From contig CAVTOO010000004.1 in assembly GCA_963736355.1 (NCBI GenBank), positions 1 through 64,000 of the forward strand: DNA of 64,000 nucleotides. The letters are read 5' to 3'. Shown here piece after piece: positions 54,876 through 64,000 of this stretch. A model generated the notes under the pieces. It was not told the DNA's origin. It was given only the letters and a program-made list of their open reading frames with translations, and ran no database searches. Numbering within the stretch: the stretch's first letter is position 1; each line of letters opens with the position of its first letter. This stretch comes from CAVTOO01 sp963736355. Lineage in GTDB: Bacteria; Pseudomonadota; Alphaproteobacteria; Rhizobiales; Xanthobacteraceae. A program made the position numbers and the translations under genes.

Positions 54876-57422
54876 TTGCCGTTGCTGCAAGACCCTGCCG
54901 AATCAGTCCTGCCTGAAGCGTTCGCGCGCTGGTTCGCCGCGCGCGGGTGGGAACCGCGTCCGCATCAGCTGGCGCTGCTCGACAAGGCCCGTGCCGGCCG
55001 CTCGGCACTGCTGATCGCGCCGACCGGCGCCGGCAAGACTTTGGCGGGATTTCTGCCGACGCTGGTGGAGCTTGCAGCGCCTCGTTCACGCCGGCAGTCG
55101 ACCGGGCGCGGGATCGCCCGGCCGGGCGGGCTGCACACCCTCTACATCTCGCCGCTCAAGGCGCTGGCCGTCGATATCGCGCGCAATCTGGAACGGCCGG
55201 TCGCCGATATGGGCCTGCCGGTGCGGATCGAGACTCGGACCGGCGACACGCCGGTGTCGCGGCGGCAGCGTCAGCGCCGCGATCCGCCTGACATTCTCCT
55301 GACAACGCCGGAGCAGATCGCGCTGCTGCTGGCCTCCGCCGACGCGCCGTATCTGTTCGGCAATCTGCAGCGGATCGTGCTCGACGAGCTGCATGCGCTG
55401 GTGACATCGAAGCGCGGAGATCTGCTGTCGCTGGCGCTGGCGCGGCTGTTCCGGCTGGCGCCGCAGGTCACGACCGTAGGGCTCTCGGCGACGGTCGCCG
55501 ATCCGCAGGACCTATGCCGTTATCTGATGCCACAGACGGGCGATACGGAGCAGATCGCCGATCTTGTTGTTGCCGATGGCGGCGCGCAGCCCGTCGTCGA
55601 GATGCTGGACACGCGCGAGAGGCTGCCCTGGGCGGGCCATTCGGCGCGCCATGCGCTCGGCGAGATTTACGATCTGATCAAGCGCAACCGCACCACGCTT
55701 GTTTTCGTCAACACGCGCAGTCAGGCCGAGATGCTGTTTCAGGATCTGTGGCGTATCAACGACGACAATCTCGCCATCGCGCTGCATCACGGCTCGCTCG
55801 ATGTCGCGCAGCGCCGCAAGGTCGAGGATGCGATGGCGGCGGGAAAGCTGCGCGGCGTTGTCTGCACATCCTCGCTCGATCTCGGCATCGACTGGGGCGA
55901 TATCGATCTCGTCGTCAATGTCGGTGCGCCGAAGGGTTCCTCGCGCCTGATGCAGCGCATCGGCCGCGCCAATCACAGGCTGGATGAGCCCTCGCGCGCC
56001 GTGCTCGTGCCGGCCAATCGTTTCGAAGTGCTGGAATGCCGCGTCGCCATCGATGCGGTGGCCGAGAATGCGCAGGATACGCCGCCGTTGCGCACCGGCA
56101 GTCTCGATGTTCTGGCGCAGCATGTGCTCGGGTGCGCCTGCGGCGAACCGTTCGCAAGCGACGATCTCTACGACGAAGTGCGTGGCGCTGCGCCCTATGC
56201 GGCCTTGTCGCGCAAGGATTTCGACGATGTCGTCGATTTCGTCGCCACCGGCGGGTATGCGCTCAAGAGCTACGAGCGCTTCGCGCGCATTCGTCCGGAC
56301 AAGGACGGCCGCTGGCGTGTCACCAATCCGCGCGTGCGCCAGAGTTATCGCCTGAATGTCGGCACCATCGTCGAGGAACCGATGCTGAAAGTGCGGCTGG
56401 TGCGTTCGCGCGCGGGCGGCAGCGGCGCCACAGGCCCGATCGCACGGGGCGGCCGGATGCTCGGACAGATCGAAGAGTACTTCATCGAAGGTCTTGTCTC
56501 GGGCGACACGTTCGTGTTCGGCGGCGAGATCGTGCGCTATGAGGCGCTGGTCGAGGACGAGGTTTATGTCTCGCGCGCCAACACGCCCGATCCCAAGGTG
56601 CCGTCCTATATGGGCGGCAAGTTTCCGCTCTCGACCTATCTGGCTGAGCGCGTGCGCAAATTGCTGGCCGACAAGGCCGCCTGGCGCGGCCTGCCGGATC
56701 AGGTGCGCGACTGGCTGGCGCTGCAGGCGGAATATTCGCGCGTGCCGGGTCCGCGCGAACTCGTGGTCGAGACATTCCCGCGCGGCGGCAAGCACTACCT
56801 CGTCTGTTATCCGTTCGAGGGGCGGCTGGCGCATCAGACGCTCGGCATGCTGCTGACGCGGCGGCTGGAGCGCGCCCGCGCCCGGCCGCTCGGATTCGTC
56901 GCCAACGAATATGCACTCGCGGTGTGGGGCGTGTCCGACATGTCGGCGATGCTGCGCGAGAGGCGGCTCGATCTCGGCGCGCTGTTCGACAGCGACATGC
57001 TGGGCGACGATCTCGAAGCGTGGCTGGCGGAATCGGCGCTGATGAAACGGACCTTCCGGGCGTGCGCGCTGATTTCCGGGCTGATCCCGCGCCGGTTCCC
57101 CGGCGAGGAGAAATCGCGGCGGCAGGTGCTGTTTTCCACCGATCTCGTCTACGACGTGCTGCGCCAGCATCAGGCGGACCATGTCTTGTTGCGGGCGGCG
57201 CGCGCCGATGCGGCGACGGGGCTTCTCGATCTGAAGCGGCTCGGCGATCTGCTGGCGCGTGTGCGCGGCCGAATCGTTCACAAGGAACTCGATCGGGTGT
57301 CGCCGCTGGCGGTACCGGTGATGCTGGAAATCGGCCGCGAAGCGGTCTATGGCGAAGCGGCCGACGACCTTCTGGCGGAAAGCGCCGCCGAACTGGTGCG
57401 CGAAGCGACGGAACGAGAATGA
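54876..57422 (+). CDS. ligase-associated DEXH-box helicase, Lhr family
   Basis: 848 residues from TTG 54876, the length of bacterial Lhr-Core-type helicases. Walker A is APTGAGKT (residues 48-55), the DExH box LDELHAL, motif III SATVADPQ and motif VI QRIGRANHR. The C-terminal half carries the Lhr winged-helix and beta-barrel region (FSTDLVYDVLRQHQADHVLL). It is followed by the phosphoesterase gene overlapping by four bases, and stands near the ligase and exonuclease genes. It is thought to act in DNA repair after crosslink-type damage. Confidence 0.92.
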   Translation: MPLLQDPAESVLPEAFARWFAARGWEPRPHQLALLDKARAGRSALLIAPTGAGKTLAGFLPTLVELAAPRSRRQSTGRGIARPGGLHTLYISPLKALAVDIARNLERPVADMGLPVRIETRTGDTPVSRRQRQRRDPPDILLTTPEQIALLLASADAPYLFGNLQRIVLDELHALVTSKRGDLLSLALARLFRLAPQVTTVGLSATVADPQDLCRYLMPQTGDTEQIADLVVADGGAQPVVEMLDTRERLPWAGHSARHALGEIYDLIKRNRTTLVFVNTRSQAEMLFQDLWRINDDNLAIALHHGSLDVAQRRKVEDAMAAGKLRGVVCTSSLDLGIDWGDIDLVVNVGAPKGSSRLMQRIGRANHRLDEPSRAVLVPANRFEVLECRVAIDAVAENAQDTPPLRTGSLDVLAQHVLGCACGEPFASDDLYDEVRGAAPYAALSRKDFDDVVDFVATGGYALKSYERFARIRPDKDGRWRVTNPRVRQSYRLNVGTIVEEPMLKVRLVRSRAGGSGATGPIARGGRMLGQIEEYFIEGLVSGDTFVFGGEIVRYEALVEDEVYVSRANTPDPKVPSYMGGKFPLSTYLAERVRKLLADKAAWRGLPDQVRDWLALQAEYSRVPGPRELVVETFPRGGKHYLVCYPFEGRLAHQTLGMLLTRRLERARARPLGFVANEYALAVWGVSDMSAMLRERRLDLGALFDSDMLGDDLEAWLAESALMKRTFRACALISGLIPRRFPGEEKSRRQVLFSTDLVYDVLRQHQADHVLLRAARADAATGLLDLKRLGDLLARVRGRIVHKELDRVSPLAVPVMLEIGREAVYGEAADDLLAESAAELVREATERE

Positions 57423-58132
57423 GGATGCAGCAAGCGCAGGCAGAACAGCTAGTCATTCATCGCGAAGCGGTGATCCGCATTGCGGGGATCGATCTTGTCG
57501 CCGATGCGGCCGGTGCGCTGGTCTGGCCCGACGAGCGGCTTGTGATCGTCTCGGATCTGCATCTGGAAAAAGGCTCGAGCTTCGCGATGCGCGGCACGCT
57601 GCTGCCGCCCTACGACACTGCCGCGACGCTGGCGCAACTCGCCGCCGTCATCGCGCGTCACAATCCGCGCACCGTGATTTCACTCGGCGACAGTTTCCAC
57701 GATGGGCACGCGCATGAGCGCCTGTGCGATGACGATCGCGCCTCTCTGGCCGCGATGCAGGTGCATCGCGACTGGATCTGGATTGCCGGCAATCACGATC
57801 CCGATCTGCCGAAGACTCTCGGCGGCACGGTGGCTGCACAGTTGATTCTCGGTTCGTTGTGCTTTCGCCACGAGCCGACAGGCGCAGACGGCGAAATCGC
57901 CGGGCATCTGCATCCCTATGCGCGGGTGCTGACGCGCGCGCGTGCCGTCAGCCGTCGCTGTTTCGCCGCCGACGGGCAGCGTATCGTCATGCCGGCGTTC
58001 GGTGCCTACACCGGCGGGCTCAATATCCGCGATGCGGCCTTTGCCGCAGTGCTGCGGAGAACTGCGCTGACCGCGCATCTTCTCGGCGACGGAAGGCTGC
58101 ATGCCTTTCCGGTGGCGCGGTGCAGCAGTTAG
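57419..58132 (+). CDS. pdeM: ligase-associated DNA damage response endonuclease PdeM (MPE)
   Basis: A 237-residue calcineurin-like phosphoesterase. The metal-binding motifs are SDLHLEKG (DxH), LGDSFHDG (GDxxxD/H), GNHDPD and GHLHP. ATG 57419 overlaps the helicase stop (ATGA), so it is translationally coupled. MPE homologues in Lhr-MPE clusters are Mn-dependent DNA endonucleases. Confidence 0.92.
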   Translation: MRMQQAQAEQLVIHREAVIRIAGIDLVADAAGALVWPDERLVIVSDLHLEKGSSFAMRGTLLPPYDTAATLAQLAAVIARHNPRTVISLGDSFHDGHAHERLCDDDRASLAAMQVHRDWIWIAGNHDPDLPKTLGGTVAAQLILGSLCFRHEPTGADGEIAGHLHPYARVLTRARAVSRRCFAADGQRIVMPAFGAYTGGLNIRDAAFAAVLRRTALTAHLLGDGRLHAFPVARCSS

Positions 58133-58150
58133 AGTTTTTGTTTTGACGCG

Positions 58151-58924
58151 TCAGTCGCGCCGGAACACGACCGATGCGAACCAGCCCGTCAACAACGCCA
58201 TCAGCGATGTGATCAGGCCGTAGACGAGCCCGTTGTTGCGCGCGGCTTCGGCCACGACCTGTTCGAAGCCGACCTTGACGATTTCGAAGGCTGTCTGCGA
58301 ACGGGTGACGAGCGCGCCGCCGGAGAATAATTTGACATCGACCTGATAGGCGCCGGTCGCGACTTCGCCCGGCAGCGGAATGGGCGCACGGAACAGCCCC
58401 GGCGACAGGAAGGTCACGCCATTGGCGGCCTCGCGATAGAGCCCGTGCTCGCCTTTCAGGCGCACGAAGGCGGTGCGGAACGGATCTTCGCGCACGACAT
58501 CGGCGAGGTCGGAGCCGACGCGCTGCGTCAGGATGGTGTTGTCGAGGCCGATCTGCAGCCGGCGCAGTGTCTCGGCGGGCGCGATCTCGGCAAAGGGGCG
58601 ATTGCTGATGACGGCGAGGTAGCTCGGCACATTTTCGAACTGCCGCGAATCAACATTGACCCAGACGCCGAAGGTGCGGGCCTTGCGCCGCGTCACCAAA
58701 GTCGTCCGCGGCCCGGTGACGGTGACGACGATGTCGTAATTGGTGCGATTGGCCGGGGTCGATGCGTCGCGCTCAATGGTGCCGAACAGGACCAGTTCCT
58801 CGCCGGAATAATAGGGTGTGATGCTGACGCGGTGGCTCGAGACCGAGACGATCAGCCGTTCCGCCTGCGCGGCGGTGGCCGCAACCGAGACGAATAGCGC
58901 GATCAGGAGCCCACGCGCGATCAT
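58151..58924 (-). CDS. TIGR02186-type exported/transmembrane protein
   Basis: A 257-residue protein with an N-terminal signal (MIARGLLIALFVSVAATAAQA), a periplasmic beta-rich domain (LIVSVSSHRVSITPYYSGEELVLFGTIERD; ITGPRT-like VTGPRTTLVTRRKARTFGVWVN) and one C-terminal membrane helix (NGLVYGLITSLMALLTGWFASVVF). It matches the TIGR02186 family as I recall it, usually next to TauE/SafE-like genes, and starts in ATGA overlap with that gene here. Likely an accessory subunit of the exporter. Confidence 0.8.
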   Translation of the reverse strand: MIARGLLIALFVSVAATAAQAERLIVSVSSHRVSITPYYSGEELVLFGTIERDASTPANRTNYDIVVTVTGPRTTLVTRRKARTFGVWVNVDSRQFENVPSYLAVISNRPFAEIAPAETLRRLQIGLDNTILTQRVGSDLADVVREDPFRTAFVRLKGEHGLYREAANGVTFLSPGLFRAPIPLPGEVATGAYQVDVKLFSGGALVTRSQTAFEIVKVGFEQVVAEAARNNGLVYGLITSLMALLTGWFASVVFRRD

Positions 58925-59847
58925 CGCGGCTGCTCCACTTCGCGGATGGTGTAGATGTCGGTCGGGGTGACGACCATGTCGATGGCGAAACGAATGCCGA
59001 CGGCGAGAACGAGCAATCCCAGCAGCAGGCGCAGCCGCTCGCTCGAGATGCGCTGTCCGGCGCGGGCGCCGAACTGCGCGCCGGTGACGCCGCCGATCAT
59101 CAGGATCAGCGCCAGCACGGCGTCGACCAGGTGATTGGTGACCGAATGCATCAGCGTGGCGCTCGCCATGGTCACGAGCGTCAGCACCATCGAGGTACCG
59201 ATCACGGTCGCGGTCGGCACGCGCAGCACGTAGATCAGGAGCGGCACCAAGAGGAAGCCGCCGCCGATGCCCATCACCGCACCGACGAAGCCGATCAGCA
59301 GGCCAATGGCGACGACCGGAATGACGGAGACGTAGATCTTCGAGCGCTTGAAGCGCAGCTTCAGCGGCAGTCCGTGGACCCAGTGATGGGCGCCGGGCCG
59401 GCGCAGCGTCACCGGCCGTCCGTAGCGGCTGCGCAGCACCGCGCGCACGCTTTCCCACACCATCAGTCCGCCGACGGCGGTGAGCAGGATGACGTAGGAG
59501 ATCGAGACGGTGAGATCGAGCTGGCCGATCGAGCGCAGCAGCGTGAACAGCCACACGCCGAGCCCGGTTCCGACAATACCGCCCACGAGCAGGATCCCGG
59601 CGAGCAAAGGATCGATCGCGCGTTTGCGCCAATAGGTCAGTGCGCCGGAAAATGACGATGCTGCGACATGGCTTGCGACAGTCGCCACCGCGACGGCCGG
59701 GGCGATGCCGGTGAAGATCAGAAGCGGCGTCATCAGAAATCCGCCGCCGACGCCGAACATGCCCGAGATAAAGCCGACCGCGAGCCCCATCGCGAGAATC
59801 GTGAACATGTTGACCGGAAGGTCGGCGATAGGCAGGAAAATCTGCAC
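58921..59847 (-). CDS. sulfite exporter TauE/SafE family (TSUP) protein
   Basis: A 308-residue membrane protein with about eight helices and the duplicated TSUP motif: FISGMFGVGGGFLMTPLLI in the first half and FVGAVMGIGGGFLLVPLLIYV in the second. It probably exports sulfite, organosulfonates or a related small anion. The downstream TIGR02186 gene overlaps by four bases, forming a two-gene operon. Confidence 0.9.
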   Translation of the reverse strand: MQIFLPIADLPVNMFTILAMGLAVGFISGMFGVGGGFLMTPLLIFTGIAPAVAVATVASHVAASSFSGALTYWRKRAIDPLLAGILLVGGIVGTGLGVWLFTLLRSIGQLDLTVSISYVILLTAVGGLMVWESVRAVLRSRYGRPVTLRRPGAHHWVHGLPLKLRFKRSKIYVSVIPVVAIGLLIGFVGAVMGIGGGFLLVPLLIYVLRVPTATVIGTSMVLTLVTMASATLMHSVTNHLVDAVLALILMIGGVTGAQFGARAGQRISSERLRLLLGLLVLAVGIRFAIDMVVTPTDIYTIREVEQPR

Positions 59848-60037
59848 GCGCGGTCCCTGTCGATGAGGGGGCTTCGTCGGTCGGGCGCACGCGCCCGCAC
59901 GTGAGCCGATGCAAGGTCGTCGCCTCTTACCGCGTCCCGTTGCGCGAGGCGACAGGATTCCACAGCAGGGTTATCGATATGTCAGGAGCGTGTCGTGGCT
60001 GCGACTGTGGCGGCGCGAGCGCCGCCAGCGGACGCGC

Positions 60038-63000
60038 TCAGCGCTTGGCGCGAGCCGGGGCGGCCTTCGGCGCCTGCGCGTTCGACGCTTGCGTGGCCGG
60101 TGCAGCGTCCCAGCCACCCTGCGGCGGGCTGACGGCCACAGCGGTATCGGTCTGACCGAGCGGCATGTAGGTCTGGATCGCGAGCTGGGCGGCGGTCAGG
60201 GTCTGCTGATCCATGCGCTTGGCGACGTCGTCACGCTTGCGGCCGGCATCGGCATCGCCCTGCGCGGCGGCGAGGCTGAACCACTTGTAGGATTCCACGA
60301 GGTTCTGCTCGACGCCGATGCCGCGCGCATAGAGCACCGCCAGATTGTACTGGCTGTCGGCGAGGCCGTAGTCCGACGCCTTGCGGAACCATTCGGAGGC
60401 CGTCTTGTAGTCCGGGCCCTGGCCGCCGCCATCGGCAAACAGCACCGCGAGATTGTGCATCGCCTTCGGGTTACCGCCTTCGGCGGCGGCGATGTAGCTG
60501 CGCTTGGCGGCGCCGATGTCCTTCGGCACGCCGAGGCCCTTCTCGTAGAGGCTGCCGAGGCGGAACATCGCCGGCACCAGGCCCTTCTGGGCGGCGCGGT
60601 CGTACCACTTGGCGGCTTCGGTGTAGTTCTGGGCCACGAGCTTGCCGTCCGCGTAGCGGCTGGCGACTTCGTAGGCGGCTGCGGCATCGCCGTTCAGCGC
60701 TGCCTCGCGCAGCTTCGGACCGCCGATTGTGTCGGGCAGGCGTTCAGCGGTGTCGGCCGTCGTGCGGGCGGCGGGCGCGGCAGATGCGACAGTCTTCGCA
60801 GCAGGAGCCGGACGCGGCGCCGCTACGGAACCGGTGAGATCGGCGCTCGAGGCCGGCACGGGCACGGCCTGCGCCGCGACGATGCCGTTCGGGGCGCTCT
60901 CGGCCGGGCCGCTGCGAGGTGCGATCGAGGAGACTTCCGCCATCGGCTTCGGCGAGATGAATTGCAGCGCGGAGTTTGCCTTGGACGCGGGCGCCGTCGG
61001 CGCAATCGCGCCGGTCGTGTCCGGCTGGACGAGGGTGGCGACGGTCTTCGGCGCGGGCGCCATGTAGGAGCCGGATTTGCTCGGCGCTTGTTCGGCGGGC
61101 GCCGGAACCGTGGCGTCCTTGCTGCCGCCCCAGACATTCATCACCAGGTTCAGCGCACCGAGCACGATGACGATGATGCTGGCGGCGATGAGAACGATAC
61201 GCAGTTTGTTGGATGACGCGGGCTTTTCGGCACGCGCGGATTCGGCAGACTGGCGGGTGAAGGTGTCTTTCAGGACCGCCATGCGGCCCTGCTTCGGCGG
61301 CGGCTCGGCGGCCGCAGCCAGCTGCGCCGCACGGCGCGCGGCGGCGATGAAATTCACTTTCGCCGGCGCTTCCTGGCCCGGCGCGCCAATCATGGCTTCC
61401 GAGGCTGCGATACGTTCGGCGGCGCTGACAGGGACATCGCCCGGACGCACGCCCGGCTCAAGCGGATGATCGGGCGGCAAGGTCGGATCGATTGGCGGAC
61501 GCTGAGCGGCGGGCGGGCGCTGCTGTGGCGCAGCCGCCGGGCGGGGCGCGTCGGTGAAGGCCGGAACGACGGCTTCTTCCTGAGCAGGAGCCGGACGCAT
61601 CGCAGAACGGGTGTCGCTGCGCGCAGCCGCAGGCTCAACTTGCAACTGCGCCGGATTGGGCAGCATCGGAGCCAAGGACGGCGCTATGAACGGCGCCATG
61701 GATGGGGCGACGGCGGGCGCTGCGGGCGACGGCGCATCGCGCATGATCGGGGCGGCGCTTGGCTGCAGCGGCGGGCTGACCGTCATGGTGACGGGCGCTG
61801 GCTCAGCAACGGGGGCGGCCGGTGCGACAGCAGCAGCGGCCGGTGCGCTCTTCATCCGGTGCAAATCGGTCTCGATCGAGGCGAGACGATCGACCACCTG
61901 ACCGAGCGTGCCATGCACGACGTCGAGCGAAATCTGCGAACGGCGGTCGGATTCGTTCTGGCCGTAGCGCATCTCGGCGAGATCGCGCTTGATGGTGTCG
62001 AGCAATTCCTGATTGAACGGCGCAACAACCGTTGCCGGCGTCGTCGCGGCATTGAGTGCGGTCGCGATGCCTTCGCGCTGGCTTTCCAGATACGACAGGA
62101 TGTGCGCGAGGCCTTCCTCGATGCGGCCGAGCGATGGCGAGCGCGACTGCGCAAGCTCGATCCGCTCGATCATCGTGGCGATGCGCTGTTCGAGATGCAG
62201 CAGCGCGGAGTTATCCTGCGCGCCGACCTGCATCCGGTCGATCCGCTCGGCCAGCGCACGGACGGCGCCATCGAGGTCGGGTGCCGAAACAGCCTGATTT
62301 TGCTGGTTTTCCAGGGCCTCCGTGAGGCGCGAGATGCGCTGTTCGATGGCCGCCAGCGCGCTGTCGGAATGGCTCTGGGTGGAAATGGTTTCAAGCCGCG
62401 CGGCGATGGCCTGCACGTCGCTGTTCAGGCGCGCCACGGCGTCGCCGGAGGCGACCTGCGATACGATCGAACGCAGCGCGGTGATGGCGGTTTCGATTTC
62501 GCGGACGCCGCCATGCTCGCTCGAGTGCATGATCAGGTCGAGCTTCGACGACAGGTTGCGGATCGCTTCGTCGAATCCGGTCAATTGCTCGGCGGGGCGC
62601 AGCGTGCGCAGCGTCTCGCGGATCTCGGCGAGCGCGTGTTCGACGCCGGCCAGTGCGGCATCGTTGGTGACGGTCTGGCGATTGTCGTCGATGCGGCGGC
62701 TCAGCTCGCGGATCTCGCCTTCCAGCGACTCCAATGCGCGGCGCGGCATGGCCTCGGTGATGGAATGGCGGATGACCGCCAGTTCCTCGCGGAATGAAGC
62801 AATGGACTGCTCGATATGAGCCGGCCGCATGGCCTCGATCTGGTTGGTCAGGCGCTGCAGCTGCTGCTCGAAGCCCGACATATTGGATGGCGATTGCGGC
62901 GCCATGGCCGCACGGGCGGGCATGGCCGATTGTACCGGCATGGCCGGGCGGGACAGGCGTCCGTCGAGCTGGCTCTGGCGCGCGGCGACTTCGGCGACGG

Positions 63001-63361
63001 CCGCATCGAGCGGATTTGCAGCCCGGCTCGGGGCCGGCTGAGGCTGCGACAGGCTGGCAAGACGGTTGTCGAGGCGCGAAATGGCTTCGTTCAACTGGCG
63101 CGCGACGGCGGATTCCGGCCGGGCAGTGGGGCCGGCAACGCGCTCGATGTGCTGGGTGATGGAGTCGAGCCGGTCATGGATGTCGGCGAACTCGCGCGGA
63201 AACGGGGCCGGGGCCGGGGCAACGCCATTGGCGCGTGCCGAATCAAGGACGGCGGTATTGAGCCAGGTCTCGACCGAGAGACCGGCACGGCGGGAGGCCT
63301 CGATCGCGGTCTCGCGGGCGGCGGGGCTCAGATCGTTGAGGCTAAACGGGCGTGATGTCAT
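60038..63361 (-). CDS. large PodJ-like protein with coiled-coil, one TM helix and SEL1 repeats
   Basis: 1,107 residues. The opening MTSRPFSLNDLSPAARETAIEAS and SVETWLNTAVL are typical of PodJ-type polarity proteins. Residues about 60-510 form long amphipathic helices with heptads (repeats such as AIEQRISRLTEALE, HLEQRIATMIERIE), followed by a Pro/Ala-rich linker. A single membrane helix lies near 722-745 (LRIVLIAASIIVIVLGALNLV). The periplasmic part has about four SEL1 repeats (for example AAKWYDRAAQKGLVPAMFRLGSLYEKGLGV). The usual C-terminal peptidoglycan-binding domain is absent; it ends in an Ala/Pro/Lys tail. Probably a polar organiser. Confidence 0.75.
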   Translation of the reverse strand: MTSRPFSLNDLSPAARETAIEASRRAGLSVETWLNTAVLDSARANGVAPAPAPFPREFADIHDRLDSITQHIERVAGPTARPESAVARQLNEAISRLDNRLASLSQPQPAPSRAANPLDAAVAEVAARQSQLDGRLSRPAMPVQSAMPARAAMAPQSPSNMSGFEQQLQRLTNQIEAMRPAHIEQSIASFREELAVIRHSITEAMPRRALESLEGEIRELSRRIDDNRQTVTNDAALAGVEHALAEIRETLRTLRPAEQLTGFDEAIRNLSSKLDLIMHSSEHGGVREIETAITALRSIVSQVASGDAVARLNSDVQAIAARLETISTQSHSDSALAAIEQRISRLTEALENQQNQAVSAPDLDGAVRALAERIDRMQVGAQDNSALLHLEQRIATMIERIELAQSRSPSLGRIEEGLAHILSYLESQREGIATALNAATTPATVVAPFNQELLDTIKRDLAEMRYGQNESDRRSQISLDVVHGTLGQVVDRLASIETDLHRMKSAPAAAAVAPAAPVAEPAPVTMTVSPPLQPSAAPIMRDAPSPAAPAVAPSMAPFIAPSLAPMLPNPAQLQVEPAAARSDTRSAMRPAPAQEEAVVPAFTDAPRPAAAPQQRPPAAQRPPIDPTLPPDHPLEPGVRPGDVPVSAAERIAASEAMIGAPGQEAPAKVNFIAAARRAAQLAAAAEPPPKQGRMAVLKDTFTRQSAESARAEKPASSNKLRIVLIAASIIVIVLGALNLVMNVWGGSKDATVPAPAEQAPSKSGSYMAPAPKTVATLVQPDTTGAIAPTAPASKANSALQFISPKPMAEVSSIAPRSGPAESAPNGIVAAQAVPVPASSADLTGSVAAPRPAPAAKTVASAAPAARTTADTAERLPDTIGGPKLREAALNGDAAAAYEVASRYADGKLVAQNYTEAAKWYDRAAQKGLVPAMFRLGSLYEKGLGVPKDIGAAKRSYIAAAEGGNPKAMHNLAVLFADGGGQGPDYKTASEWFRKASDYGLADSQYNLAVLYARGIGVEQNLVESYKWFSLAAAQGDADAGRKRDDVAKRMDQQTLTAAQLAIQTYMPLGQTDTAVAVSPPQGGWDAAPATQASNAQAPKAAPARAKR

Positions 63362-63598
63362 CGGGTTTACTCAATCGGCGGCGGGGCGCCGTTTCGCCAG
63401 TAATTTCAGCCAGCCCTGAAACTTTACTAGCTCCGCCAGACCGGAGTGCCCGCGACCTGACTTTTCCGTGTTACGGTAAACACCGGGTTAAAATGTCATG
63501 GCGGCGCCTTAACATTCCTCAATGACAACTCATGTTTGGGACCCGAGATAAGCTCGGCCAACGAGCTGCGGGCCGAGTCAGGCCGGAGGGAGGTCAGC
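63362..63598. other. divergent promoter region between the PodJ-like gene and the acyl-CoA dehydrogenase
   Basis: 237 bp. It contains TTACGGTAAACACCGGGTTAA and a second TTAAC near 63509, but the two TTAA halves are 17 bp apart, so they do not form the TTAA-N7-TTAA CtrA site. No small gene is supported. Confidence 0.4.
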
Positions 63599-64000
63599 AT
63601 GCCCATTTACAAGGCGCCGGTGGAGGACCTGGGTTTTCTGCTCAACGACGTCTTCCAGATCGACCGTTACGACAATTTGCCCGGATTCAGCGACGCGTCC
63701 GCCGAGACCCGTGACGCGATTTTCAGCGAAGCCGCCAAGCTCACCGAACAGGTGCTTGCGCCGCTGAACCGCTCCGGCGACGTTGAGGGCTGTACCCGTC
63801 AGCCCGACGGCCGCGTCACCACGCCGAAGGGATTCAAGAACGCCTACCGCCAGTTGAGCGAGGGCGGCTGGATCGGGCTGTCGTCGCCGCCCGAATTTGG
63901 CGGTCAGGGCCTGCCTTATACGATCACCGCGCTGATCAACGAGTTGCTCTGTTCCGCAAACATGGCGTTCGCGATGTATTCGGGGCTGGTGCAGGGCGCG
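63599..64000 (+). CDS. acyl-CoA dehydrogenase, N-terminal part (runs off the window)
   Basis: The first 134 residues of a flavin acyl-CoA dehydrogenase. ATG 63599 follows GGAGGGAGGTCAGC, an ideal ribosome site. MPIYKAPVEDLGFLLNDVF is the extra N-terminal helix-loop found in the large (about 590-residue) DmdC/AcylCoA_DH_N type. The helical N-domain follows (WIGLSSPPEFGGQGLPYTIT). It probably acts in fatty-acid or branched-chain catabolism. Confidence 0.88.
   Translation, partial: MPIYKAPVEDLGFLLNDVFQIDRYDNLPGFSDASAETRDAIFSEAAKLTEQVLAPLNRSGDVEGCTRQPDGRVTTPKGFKNAYRQLSEGGWIGLSSPPEFGGQGLPYTITALINELLCSANMAFAMYSGLVQGA

Noticed and set aside
63487..63513. CtrA binding site upstream of the PodJ-like gene
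   Set aside because: The two TTAA halves are 17 bp apart instead of seven.

Overview
The window is about 64 kb of GC-rich alphaproteobacterial chromosome. It most resembles Hyphomicrobiales (Bradyrhizobium/Xanthobacteraceae/Pseudolabrys-like). The evidence is a GcrA cell-cycle regulator, a phoR-pstSCAB-phoU-phoB locus, a SAM-II riboswitch on metZ, a class I lysyl-tRNA synthetase, an ApaG/MetZ/DCD neighbourhood and dense REP-type palindromic repeats. I cannot assign a genus from sequence alone. The first ~1.65 kb is clearly AT-richer and looks like the edge of an acquired segment.

Layout. 0-1.7 kb: remnant or foreign ORFs. 1.7-11.6 kb: catabolic and transport genes, namely tandem SDR reductases, a small exported protein, a GNAT acetyltransferase, a Baeyer-Villiger type flavin monooxygenase, a homocysteine S-methyltransferase, a tripartite tricarboxylate transporter (tctCBA) and a third SDR. 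11.7-14.8 kb: a BON/OmpA-like protein and a flippase-type membrane protein. 14.8-22.8 kb: the phosphate regulon with a Pho box. 22.8-27.8 kb: gcrA, argD-argF-hslO and an Rnk-like regulator. 28-33.7 kb: an outer-membrane barrel, an Lrp regulator, apaG, and an OpgC-like membrane acyltransferase followed by two SGNH hydrolases. 33.8-36.5 kb: metZ under a SAM-II riboswitch, dcd and tRNA-Gly(CCC). 36.5-43.9 kb: small secreted proteins, a GIY-YIG-like protein, an aldo/keto reductase, SCO and a periplasmic binding protein among many repeats. 44-48.7 kb: a Bug receptor, lysS (class I), a truncated HTH gene, a DUF952 gene and pyrD. 49-58.1 kb: a DNA-repair module (ligase and exonuclease on minus, Lhr-type helicase and PdeM-type phosphoesterase on plus) around a methyltransferase and a double-barrel outer-membrane protein. 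58.1-63.4 kb: a TauE-type exporter with its partner and a large PodJ-like SEL1 protein. The right edge holds the start of an acyl-CoA dehydrogenase.

A striking technical property is that about 25 apparent single-base frameshifts interrupt otherwise intact genes, including essential ones (lysS, pyrD, argD, pstS). In most cases deleting one base restores the frame. I therefore read them as residual sequencing insertions rather than true pseudogenes and annotate each such gene over its full restored span.

The most biologically interesting units are the OpgC/SGNH/SGNH operon (a plausible undescribed acyl-transfer system for an envelope glycan), the divergently split Lhr/MPE/Exo/Lig module, the SAM-II riboswitch with its own terminator, and several unusual regulatory hairpins.
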